Positions 1-5,970 of a stretch of 7,886 nucleotides of DNA are shown in pieces. The notes under the pieces are model-generated. The model was given only the letters and a program-made list of their open reading frames with translations, made no database searches and was not told where the DNA came from. Made by a program: the position numbers and the translations under genes. The stretch covers positions 1-7,886 of the forward strand of contig JAFGTO010000176.1 in NCBI GenBank assembly GCA_016934095.1, given 5' to 3'. The stretch's first letter is position 1; each line of letters opens with the position of its first letter. The DNA is from Candidatus Glassiibacteriota bacterium (GTDB taxonomy: Bacteria; Gemmatimonadota; Glassbacteria; GWA2-58-10).

Positions 1-157
1 ATGCTGGAATAGTCGTTCTTACTGCCTGGAACCGATACCTGGCCACCTCCTTGCTGAATTAGCGTGAACTGTAATGTCTGCACTCGGTTTAGTGCTTTTC
101 CGGCTGTTGCCGGAGTCCGGGCGGAGTGATGCAAGAAAATACCGCCCCCAAAGTTTC
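1..157. other. Left-edge intergenic stretch, nothing supportable
   Basis: This stretch lies downstream of the minus-strand receiver gene. Two plus-strand frames are open from the left edge for only about 20 codons (stops near 59 and 64), so a gene tail entering from the left can be neither shown nor excluded. A short dyad CCGGC-TGTT-GCCGG lies near 100-113. The minus strand also has a GGGCGG/CCGCCC pair with a long loop. Neither is followed by a T-run in the receiver gene's direction, so no intrinsic terminator can be called. A minus-strand AAGGAGGTG near 50 looks like a strong ribosome-binding site but has no suitable start codon after it. Confidence 0.4.
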
Positions 158-550
158 CTATTGATTGGCAGCCGGCGGTATGACGATCCCTGCGTTTTCC
201 AGCGCGTTCCTGATGATTTTCGTGGAGACCGGTTTTTCGAAATAAAAGTCAGCACCGAGCTTGTAGGCTTTGTCTTTTATCTCGGGATTTCCATAGGCCG
301 TTATCATTATTATTTTCAGGCAGTTGTGCTTTTTTCTGATCAGCTCGATCAGCTCGAAACCTTCCTCGCCGGTGGAGCCGTGCAACCTCAGGTCCAGGAT
401 TGCGGCCTGGTAATCTTTTTCAGACAACAGGTCTATCGCTTCTTCTTTGGATTCGACCGCATCGATAATTACATCGGGTCTCTGCAGGACTTTTTTGTAA
501 GCGAAAAGGATAGAGGATTCGTCATCTACCAGCAGGATGCGTTTGGTCAT
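158..550 (-). CDS. Stand-alone receiver (REC) domain response regulator, CheY-like
   Basis: The 130-residue protein is a single receiver domain with no output domain. It would act in the cytoplasm as a phosphoryl acceptor, shuttle or sink. All the catalytic residues of the family are visible: the acidic pair D9-D10, phospho-acceptor D53 (in AILDLRLHG), switch T84 (MITAYG), aromatic Y103 and K106-P107. The fold ends around residue 122, leaving only a short tail (IVIPPAANQ). The ATG at 550 is preceded by AAGGAA with a 6-nt spacer, which supports this start; the stop is TAG. The gene lies 243 bp downstream of the NtrC-type regulator on the same strand, but has its own sigma-54-like promoter and upstream inverted repeat (591-710). 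It is therefore probably a target of that regulator as well as a possible phosphorylation partner of the kinase at 2113-4350. Partner and role are inferred. The domain assignment is secure. Confidence 0.93.
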   Translation of the reverse strand: MTKRILLVDDESSILFAYKKVLQRPDVIIDAVESKEEAIDLLSEKDYQAAILDLRLHGSTGEEGFELIELIRKKHNCLKIIMITAYGNPEIKDKAYKLGADFYFEKPVSTKIIRNALENAGIVIPPAANQ

Positions 551-590
551 CTGGTTTTCCTTGTTTTAAAAGGGGATTCCAACATATAAT

Positions 591-606
591 AACAAAAAGA
601 ATGCCA
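591..606 (-). promoter_or_regulatory. Sigma-54-like -24/-12 promoter for the receiver gene
   Basis: Read on the minus strand the element is TGGCATTCTTTTTGTT. The GG of the -24 box and the G of the -12 box have the exact 10-bp separation of sigma-54 promoters (consensus TGGCAC-N5-TTGCW). The -24 box is near perfect, but the -12 box is TTGTT, with T where C is expected. The predicted transcription start is near 580, giving a leader of about 30 nt that contains the ribosome-binding site of the receiver gene. A nearly identical element occurs upstream of the amidohydrolase at 4644-4659, at the same distance from the same inverted repeat. That recurrence is the main reason to believe it. Confidence 0.6.
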
Positions 607-671
607 GAAGCGAATTGTCGAGTTAAGTGTAATAAAATAGCGCGGTTGTTATATTGACAGAGGGCTTCCGG

Positions 672-710
672 ATTCTCATTATCGTAAAAGAGTATTGCAA
701 TTCTGAGAAT
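672..710 (-). promoter_or_regulatory. 39-bp inverted repeat, putative activator site (copy A)
   Basis: The outer arms are ATTCTCA and TGAGAAT, separated by 25 bp. In the receiver-gene direction the promoter-proximal block reads TTTTACG, two bases, AATGAGAAT. The distal arm forms its own small palindrome, ATTCT-C-AGAAT. The site is 28/39 identical to 4540-4578 when both are read toward their downstream promoters, and it sits 65 bp upstream of the -24/-12 element at 591-606. The location, roughly 110 bp upstream of the predicted start, is typical of enhancer-binding-protein sites. The neighbouring NtrC-type regulator is the obvious candidate ligand, but that is inference. Confidence 0.65.
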
Positions 711-793
711 GGTCCTGCGGCGGACCGGGTAAGGTTGAAGCACTGCAGGGTAATATGAAGGGAGGGCCGGGAGGATGGACCTGAAGGGGGAGG

Positions 794-2116
794 CTACCGG
801 TCTTTGGGGATTTTTTTCAGCTTGCGGTACAGAGTCGCCAGGGAGATGCCCAGGAGTTCGGCGGCTTTGCGGGTATCACCGTTGAAACTGTCCAGCACTT
901 TTTTGATGTGGATCTTTTCCATCTCTTCCAGTCCCAGGATGTCTTCGGGAGTATCTGCCGGCAGCCGGGGACTCTGCAGCCCGATAAAGTGCCTGGGAGC
1001 GAGCGGACCGCCCCGGGCAAGCAGCATGGCTCTTTCCAGCACGTTCCTCAGCTCGCGGACATTACCGGGCCAGGAGTAGGCTTTAAGCAGCTCGAGAACC
1101 TCGCTGGAAACCCCGGGATGAGGCGCCCCGAGAGTCTCGAGCAGGTGGCAGACCAGGCCGGGCAGGTCCTCTATCCTGCTCCTCAGTGAAGGGAGCTGGA
1201 TGGGAAATACGTTGATGCGGAAGTAGAGGTCCTGACGGAAAGAACCATGCTGGATTTTTTTCAGCAGGTCCTGGTTGGTTGAGCAGATCAGGCGGAACTC
1301 GCTTCTGCGGACCGTAACCTCGCCCAGCCTGCGGAAGTGCTTTTCTTCGATAACTTTAAGGAACTCGGCCTGTACGCAGAGAGACATGTCCCCGATCTCA
1401 TCGAGAAAGAGGGTTCCGCCGTCGGCAACCTCGATCAGGCCCGGCTTGTCCTGGGTCGCCGAGGTGAAAGCCCCCCTGGCGTGCCCGAACAGCTCGCTGG
1501 CCAGCAGCTCGCCTTTAAGGCTGGAGCAGTTGATCTCGATAAAGGGGGCGGAGCTCAGGTGGCTGTTGTCGTTGATCCAGCGGGCCAGCACGCCTTTTCC
1601 GGCTCCGGTTTCACCTTGAAGGATCACGGCTGAATCATTTTCGGCGGCCAGCCTGGCCAGCTCCAGGACTTTTTTAATGGCCGTACTCTCACCGAAGTAA
1701 GGCTGTATCTTTTTGCTCAGCCGCTGGTTTGTCAGGTGATTCCTGCGCAGGATACCGATCTCCAGGCTTTTTTGCAGGATTAAATCCAGGTCTTCCAGGC
1801 TGACAGGCTTGGTCAGGAAATTATCCGCCCCCCGGTGCATGGCTTCCACTACCAGCGGGATGTCTCCGTGGCCGGTGATTACCACGATTGCTATCCCGGG
1901 GTGCTTGTCCCTCAACTCGTCGAGCCAGTCCAGACCCTTCCCATCCGGCAGCATCAGGTCCAGCAGGACCGCATCGAAACGCTGAGCCATGATCGCCTGG
2001 CGGGCCTCAGCCAGGGATGAGACCGCCTTGATGCCGAAACCGGTATTAGAGAAGTACCTGGAAAAACCGAACTGGATTCCGGGATCATCATCGACCAGCA
2101 GCACGTTTCTTTTCAT
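794..2116 (-). CDS. NtrC-family sigma-54-dependent response regulator
   Basis: This 440-residue protein has the full three-domain plan of a sigma-54 activator. The receiver domain (about 3-118) has D10-D11, phospho-acceptor D53, T81 and K103. The AAA+ domain (about 140-365) has Walker A GETGAGKG (168-175), Walker B GGTLFLDEIGD (233-243), candidate arginine fingers R294 and R300 and the sensor-II-type motif WPGNVREL (349-356). A Fis-type helix-turn-helix (about 395-436, with AAELLGISLATLYRKL) binds DNA. It would hydrolyse ATP to remodel RNA polymerase-sigma-54 closed complexes. The sigma-54-contacting loop reads GAFTSA (215-220), not the canonical GAFTGA. The ATG overlaps the kinase stop codon as ATGA, so the two genes are translationally coupled and form a cognate pair. 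The stop is TAG at 794. Likely targets are the paired 39-bp repeat promoters at 591-710 and 4540-4659. The family assignment is certain. The targets are inferred. Confidence 0.97.
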   Translation of the reverse strand: MKRNVLLVDDDPGIQFGFSRYFSNTGFGIKAVSSLAEARQAIMAQRFDAVLLDLMLPDGKGLDWLDELRDKHPGIAIVVITGHGDIPLVVEAMHRGADNFLTKPVSLEDLDLILQKSLEIGILRRNHLTNQRLSKKIQPYFGESTAIKKVLELARLAAENDSAVILQGETGAGKGVLARWINDNSHLSSAPFIEINCSSLKGELLASELFGHARGAFTSATQDKPGLIEVADGGTLFLDEIGDMSLCVQAEFLKVIEEKHFRRLGEVTVRRSEFRLICSTNQDLLKKIQHGSFRQDLYFRINVFPIQLPSLRSRIEDLPGLVCHLLETLGAPHPGVSSEVLELLKAYSWPGNVRELRNVLERAMLLARGGPLAPRHFIGLQSPRLPADTPEDILGLEEMEKIHIKKVLDSFNGDTRKAAELLGISLATLYRKLKKIPKDR

Positions 2117-4350
2117 TTATCCGTTTTCCTGTTCAAAGGCAGGGTGATCTCCGCAGTCATTCCGGGAGGCGGGTCGTTGTTCCAGAGCTTTATCTGTCCG
2201 CTGTGGGTCTCGACTATAGTCTTGACGATACTCAGCCCCAGTCCCGCGCCACGCTTTCGAGTGGTGAAAAAAGGCTTGAATACTTCCGAGAGGTTCCCCG
2301 GCGGCATGCCTGTCCCCTGGTCTATCACCTGGATCCCCAGGTTTTTTTTCTGAGGCTCGAGGATCTTGATCAGTATCTCGCTGTCTGCGGGGCTGTGCTG
2401 GGCCGCATTTTCCAGGAGGTTGAGAATGACCTGCTTGAGTTTCGAGCTGTTGCCGAAAACCTCGAGGTCTTCCAGCTCCGCCGACCGGACCAGCCGGATC
2501 TGGTGGCTGCGGTGGTCGGAGGACTGGTTCCAAAGCTCGATTGCGCCGGTGCAGATGTCACCGGGGGAAACCGGTGTGAAGCTGTTTGTCTGGAGCGGCT
2601 TACCGAGCTCCAGCAGGTCTTTCATCAGGATCGAGAGGCGGTCCACCTGGTGGCGGATATGCTCCAGGTAGGGGCGGTATTCCGGGTTGTCGCCGATGTC
2701 CTGGAATAAAGCCTCGCTGATCGCCAGGATGGCATTCAGCGGGTTCCTTACCTCGTGCGCCACACCCGAAGCCAGTTTGCCGATGACTTCCATCCTCTGG
2801 GAATCCTTGAGCTTTTCCTCCATCCGCTTGCGCTCGGTAACCTCGTGAAAGCTGCTCTGGTAGCCGAAAATACTGCCGTCCTTGGCCCTGCGCACCGTAG
2901 AGGTAACCAGGCAGTCCATCAGGGTCTCATCTTTTCCGCGCATTTTCAAGGCGTAGTCCCTGACAAAGCCGTTTTTCTCGATGGCCTGCTGGAACCGCTG
3001 ACGGTCATCCGGGTCGACATACAGCCGGCTGAAATTCATCTCGCTCATCTCTTTCCTGTCGTAGCCGAAAAGATGCAGCATCTCGGGGTTCAGGTCGACC
3101 ATCCTGCCTTCCCTGGTGGTTATGCAGATCGCATCCCTGGATTCTTCGAACAGGGTACGGTATTTCTCCTCGCTTTCGCGCAGCGCCTCCTCGTCTTTCT
3201 TGCGCTCGGTGATATCCTCCAGCATCAGGGTGTGCAGGGTCGCGCCCATGATCTCGTTTTTGGCGTACTTAAGTTTGAATATCCTCCCCCTCAACCTCTC
3301 GTCCTTGATTCCCACTTCGAGGTCGATCGGTATTTTGAACTGGTCTATGCTGAAAAGAGATTTCCGGGTGTAGACCTCGATGTCGAAAATTTCCGCCTCG
3401 CCGCTGTAGGTATAGAACCCCAGGTGGTTGCGGCGGTCGTAAACGGCGTTATAGTCAATGAATTCCAGCGGCGGCATCTCTTTGCCGGTAAGCATGTTGC
3501 GCAGCTTGCGGGTTATCCTTCCGCCGGTACGCTCCAAAGTTACCTGGTACCCGGTGTTCAGGTCGAGCACTTCGGGATGGGTGATAACATTGGCTCCATG
3601 CTTCTGGATCCTGCCTTCCGAGTTGTAATTCGATCCCACGCAGATCGAGTAGCCGAACATGTCCGGAGTGGTGGCTTCCCTGCCGGAGGTCCCGGAGATG
3701 ATGGCGGTCAGGTCCCTGAGATAAATCTTGTTCCTGGGGGTGGTTACATGGTAGATGACCTTGATGTCCTCATCCGCTCCGCCGTACTCCCTGGCCGACA
3801 TCAGGCAGCAGTCCAGGTGGTCCCGGATATGCGGCTTGTGCCTGATTATCAGCCTGCCGTTATCCTCGGCGACCTCCCACCGGCAGTTTTCACAGATCGT
3901 GTAAACGATCCAGCTTTGCCCGATCTTGTCCGAAGGGTTCGGTCCCTGGTAGCGGAGCTTCCATGGCCGGCCTTCATCGTAAGGAAGGTCTTCCAGGGAT
4001 TTGATCAATTCCAGGTAGCTCTTCAATTTCTCAAAATCTTCCTTGTAGAAAAAATCTTTGACATTCTTTCTCAGCCTGGCGTATCTGACTACTTTTCTGC
4101 TCAACAGCGAAAAATCGCTGGAGTAACCAACCACGTTCCAGTTCTGGTCCAGAAAAAGCTGTGGCATGTTCACCATGGAGCGGATCGCGTAGATCTCCCT
4201 GCACATCTTGTCGAGCTCCTTGAGGGATTCCGCGTAGCTCCTCTCTGCATTCTGCAGGGTAAGCTCCGTCTGCCTGGCCTTGCTGACCGCGTCTTCCAGC
4301 TTCCTGATTTTTGCGGACAGTTCTTCGTATGTCGGTTTCGCTCTCGGCAT
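2113..4350 (-). CDS. Cytoplasmic PAS histidine kinase with lectin-like insertion, NtrB-type
   Basis: This 745-residue sensor kinase has no signal peptide or membrane segment. Residues 1-50 are a charged coiled-coil-like leader (KPTYEELSAKIRKLED). Residues 62-127 look like the first half of a PAS fold (LFLDQNWNVVGYS). Residues 130-328 read like a concanavalin/LamG-type beta-sandwich: a W158-E opening with DNGRL, DLTAIISG, YSICVGSNYNS, a YQVTLERTGGRI strand and HLGFYTYSGEAEIFDIEVY. Residues 331-382 resume like a PAS C-half ending in EDITERK. A second PAS follows (392-505). HisKA has H532 in SGVAHEVRNPLNAI. HATPase has N-box N644/N648, G1 DQGTG (677-681), F-box FKPFFTT and G2 GAGLGL (701-706). 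The ATG at 4350 has GGAAG six bases upstream and starts the usual N-terminus. A TTG extension to 4482 was not accepted. The TGA overlaps the next gene's ATG, so its partner is the NtrC-type regulator. The signal is unknown. Confidence 0.95.
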   Translation of the reverse strand: MPRAKPTYEELSAKIRKLEDAVSKARQTELTLQNAERSYAESLKELDKMCREIYAIRSMVNMPQLFLDQNWNVVGYSSDFSLLSRKVVRYARLRKNVKDFFYKEDFEKLKSYLELIKSLEDLPYDEGRPWKLRYQGPNPSDKIGQSWIVYTICENCRWEVAEDNGRLIIRHKPHIRDHLDCCLMSAREYGGADEDIKVIYHVTTPRNKIYLRDLTAIISGTSGREATTPDMFGYSICVGSNYNSEGRIQKHGANVITHPEVLDLNTGYQVTLERTGGRITRKLRNMLTGKEMPPLEFIDYNAVYDRRNHLGFYTYSGEAEIFDIEVYTRKSLFSIDQFKIPIDLEVGIKDERLRGRIFKLKYAKNEIMGATLHTLMLEDITERKKDEEALRESEEKYRTLFEESRDAICITTREGRMVDLNPEMLHLFGYDRKEMSEMNFSRLYVDPDDRQRFQQAIEKNGFVRDYALKMRGKDETLMDCLVTSTVRRAKDGSIFGYQSSFHEVTERKRMEEKLKDSQRMEVIGKLASGVAHEVRNPLNAILAISEALFQDIGDNPEYRPYLEHIRHQVDRLSILMKDLLELGKPLQTNSFTPVSPGDICTGAIELWNQSSDHRSHQIRLVRSAELEDLEVFGNSSKLKQVILNLLENAAQHSPADSEILIKILEPQKKNLGIQVIDQGTGMPPGNLSEVFKPFFTTRKRGAGLGLSIVKTIVETHSGQIKLWNNDPPPGMTAEITLPLNRKTDK

Positions 4351-4465
4351 GGTCGTCTTCCGGCTTTCGGTCGGCAGCAGGCAGCCCGGTTTCAGGAAGG
4401 GCACCGGATAAAACACTATCAGGGAACACACCTGAAAAAATTTGTTTTCATCCGGGATCCGGTCA

Positions 4466-4495
4466 AGTATAATTGTCCCCAATATAGGCCTGCAA
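4466..4495 (-). promoter_or_regulatory. Weak sigma-70-like promoter candidate for kinase-regulator operon
   Basis: On the minus strand, TTGCAG and TATACT are separated by 18 bp. The -10 matches consensus in 5 of 6 positions; the -35 matches in only 3. It would start transcription about 110 nt upstream of the kinase ATG. No -24/-12 element was found on this strand in the gap, so the kinase operon does not obviously use sigma-54 itself. The inverted repeat at 4540-4578 lies about 45 bp upstream of this -35, so a bound regulator could also influence this promoter. Confidence 0.3.
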
Positions 4496-4539
4496 CTGAA
4501 GATTCACAAGGGACGCCTGCCGGGGATATACGGCGCGTG

Positions 4540-4578
4540 ATTCTCATTAATAACATAGAATTTTACGGAAATGAGAAT
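4540..4578 (+). promoter_or_regulatory. 39-bp inverted repeat, putative activator site (copy B)
   Basis: The site has 9-bp perfect arms, ATTCTCATT and AATGAGAAT, around a 21-bp centre, so the arm centres lie 30 bp apart (about three helical turns). It shares 28/39 positions with copy A (672-710). The strongest shared part is the promoter-proximal TTTTACG, two bases, AATGAGAAT. It ends 65 bp before the -24/-12 element at 4644-4659, exactly as copy A does for the receiver gene. It also lies upstream of the divergent kinase gene, so it could serve both directions. Confidence 0.7.
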
Positions 4579-4643
4579 GGGATTTTTGTCGGGTGAACAC
4601 ATAATTGGTTGCCTGGCCTGCGGTTAACAGGCTGTGCGAATTA

Positions 4644-4659
4644 TGGCATTTTTCTTGTT
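4644..4659 (+). promoter_or_regulatory. Sigma-54-like -24/-12 promoter for the amidohydrolase
   Basis: The element reads TGGCATTTTTCTTGTT, with the -24 GG and -12 G separated by exactly 10 bp as sigma-54 requires. Like its twin at 591-606 it has TTGTT in place of TTGC at -12, and the two elements differ at only two positions. A TTAAC pentamer also occupies the same place in both, 16 to 20 bp before the -24 box (4624-4628 here). The predicted start near 4670 gives a leader of about 113 nt before the amidohydrolase ATG. Confidence 0.6.
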
Positions 4660-4721
4660 TCAATGCAATGGGCGTGCCGGACAGTGCCGGTGTTTTTCGG
4701 CCGGCCTGACCGGCGGCTGGA

Positions 4722-4749
4722 TTGAACAGGAAATCGATGTTATTATATA
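4722..4749 (+). promoter_or_regulatory. Sigma-70-like promoter candidate for the amidohydrolase
   Basis: TTGAAC and TATATA are separated by 16 bp, with the -10 ending 33 bp before the ATG. The -35 matches 4 of 6 positions and the -10 matches 4 of 6. The surrounding TTATTATATAC is the most AT-rich patch of the leader. It could give basal expression independent of the upstream sigma-54-like promoter, or be chance. Confidence 0.3.
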
Positions 4750-4782
4750 CGGTGATAAACAGAACAAATTATAGGAGTAAAG

Positions 4783-5883
4783 ATGCCTGATCAAACGGCT
4801 GGGGAAGCAGTGGCCGACCTGGCAAAGATAACCGGCCGCTCCGGCGGCGATGCTGCCGAGACCGCAGGTCAGCCGCAAGGCGGCCCCCTCTGGCTGGCGA
4901 AGATCCCCAAGATCGATGCCCACGCGCACATCGACGTGGAGGCCGGAACGGAGCTTTTGTGCGAGATGCTGGAAGCGGAAAACATGAAGTGGCTGGCCGT
5001 CTGCTACGACGGCTTGCAGTGGGAGACGCTCGAGAACCGCATCAGGCTGGCCGGGAAACTGCATGCAGAATTCCCCGGGCGTATCTCCTGGGCCACTTCT
5101 TTCAAGCTGAACAACTGGGGGAGCCCCGCCTGGGCCTCCGAGTCGATTGACCTGATCGCCGACAGCTTCGAGAAAGGGGCCGTGGCGGTCAAGGTCTGGA
5201 AGGATATCGGCATGGCCCTGAAGGACCCGGATGACAGTTACGTGATGATCGATGACGAGCGGTTCGACCCGGTCTTCGATTTCGTCCGCAGCCGCGACAA
5301 AACCCTGGTGGGCCACGTGATAGAGCCGCTAAGCTGCTGGCAGCCGCTCGAATCCATGGCCCTGAACAATGACCGGGAATACTACAGGGACCATCCCCGG
5401 GAGCACGCTTACCGCAATCCCGGGATGCTGAAGCAGGCCAGGTATCTCGAATCCATGAAACTCCTGCTCGAGCGCCACCCGGGCCTGCGCATTGTCCTCT
5501 GCCACCTTGCCGGCCTGGAATCGGACCTCGAGGCCCTGGCCGGACTGCTGGATGAACACTCGAACTTGGCGGTGGATACCGCGGCGCGTGTCGGCCACCT
5601 GCAGGCCCTGGACAGGGAAAAAGTGCGGGCCTTCCTGATCAAGTACCAGGACCGCCTGCTCTATGGCACCGACCTGGAAATCGCCGTGGGCGACCCGGCG
5701 GAAACCGGCAGGAAACTGGTACAGGCCGCCGGGACTTACGAGCGCGACCGCCTCTACTTCTCCACCGACCGGGAAATTACGGTCCCCGAGCTCGACTGCC
5801 CGGTACGCGGCCTGGAACTGCCCGCCCAGGTGCTGCAGAAGCTCTACTTCGACAACGCGCTGCACTGGTACCCCGGAATCTGA
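4783..5883 (+). CDS. Amidohydrolase_2-type TIM-barrel metal-dependent hydrolase
   Basis: The 366-residue protein reads as a member of the amidohydrolase_2 branch of the amidohydrolase superfamily, cytoplasmic enzymes using one or two divalent metals to hydrolyse or decarboxylate small substrates. Visible landmarks in order are the metal-binding HxH at H47/H49 (KIDAHAHID), K137 in AVAVKVWKDIG, H178 (LVGHVIEP), H241 (VLCHLAG), D297 (LLYGTDLE) and the usual C-terminal FDNALHWYP, where family members have an N-A-x-x-x-[FY] signature. The first 40 residues are a Gly/Ala-rich extension preceding the barrel, with no signal-peptide character. The start is well supported: AGGAG, 5-nt spacer, ATG. Upstream are the 39-bp repeat and sigma-54-like promoter, so it is probably controlled by the divergent kinase-regulator pair. 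The substrate cannot be read from sequence. A sugar-derived lactone, an aromatic acid or another carboxylate is possible. The family is confident; the reaction is unknown. Confidence 0.93.
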   Translation: MPDQTAGEAVADLAKITGRSGGDAAETAGQPQGGPLWLAKIPKIDAHAHIDVEAGTELLCEMLEAENMKWLAVCYDGLQWETLENRIRLAGKLHAEFPGRISWATSFKLNNWGSPAWASESIDLIADSFEKGAVAVKVWKDIGMALKDPDDSYVMIDDERFDPVFDFVRSRDKTLVGHVIEPLSCWQPLESMALNNDREYYRDHPREHAYRNPGMLKQARYLESMKLLLERHPGLRIVLCHLAGLESDLEALAGLLDEHSNLAVDTAARVGHLQALDREKVRAFLIKYQDRLLYGTDLEIAVGDPAETGRKLVQAAGTYERDRLYFSTDREITVPELDCPVRGLELPAQVLQKLYFDNALHWYPGI

Positions 5884-5933
5884 AAAGACCGCTCCCGCAC
5901 GTATTCCCCACGCAGGCCCACCGGTCATAGTGG

Positions 5934-5962
5934 TTGAAATTCCCCTGCCGGATGCATATTAT
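5934..5962 (+). promoter_or_regulatory. Sigma-70-like promoter for the lyase gene
   Basis: TTGAAA and TATTAT are separated by the optimal 17 bp, with 5 of 6 matches in each hexamer. This is the best housekeeping-type promoter in the window. The predicted start is near 5969, giving a leader of about 120 nt before the ATG at 6091. Neither the 39-bp repeat nor a -24/-12 element occurs in this gap, so the lyase seems to be outside the sigma-54-like regulon unless it is read through from the amidohydrolase. Confidence 0.5.
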
Positions 5963-5970
5963 TAACCGGG

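Larger units (their letters stand above)
4351..4782. other. 432-bp divergent regulatory region
   Basis: This non-coding stretch separates the minus-strand kinase operon from the plus-strand amidohydrolase and is more AT-rich than the flanking genes. From left to right it holds the kinase ribosome-binding site (GGAAG, minus strand, 4357-4361), a TGAAAA/TTTTCA near-palindrome (4433-4450), a weak minus-strand sigma-70-like promoter (4466-4495) and the 39-bp inverted repeat (4540-4578). Next come a plus-strand sigma-54-like promoter (4644-4659), a 7-bp direct repeat GTGCCGG-ACA-GTGCCGG (4674-4690) and a small GCCGG/CCGGC hairpin (4700-4714). It ends with a plus-strand sigma-70-like candidate (4722-4749) and the amidohydrolase ribosome-binding site (AGGAG, 4773-4777). 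No small ORF with a convincing start was seen here. Confidence 0.6.

Noticed and set aside
711..726. GGTCC-TGCGGC-GGACC hairpin as terminator of the regulator gene
   Set aside because: The stem is only 5 bp and has no T-run after it in the minus direction. It abuts the inverted repeat and may be incidental, so read-through from the regulator into the receiver gene cannot be excluded.
2421..2427. TGAGAAT inside the kinase gene as a third copy of the repeat arm
   Set aside because: No partner ATTCTCA lies at the 39-bp spacing. The bases simply encode part of the conserved N-box (I-L-N).
4351..4482. 44-residue N-terminal extension of the kinase from a TTG at 4482
   Set aside because: The TTG has no ribosome-binding site and would lie beside the promoter candidate. 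The extension is unlike the family, whereas the ATG at 4350 has GGAAG and begins a typical kinase N-terminus.
2755..4596. Plus-strand open frame of 613 codons opposite the kinase gene
   Set aside because: It is antisense to a kinase with complete, recognisable motifs. Its translation shows no family motif and has the composition expected of a codon-bias shadow in GC-rich DNA.
4660..5316. Minus-strand open frame of 218 codons overlapping the amidohydrolase
   Set aside because: It is antisense to a clear amidohydrolase with a strong ribosome-binding site and metal ligands, and has no recognisable domain of its own.
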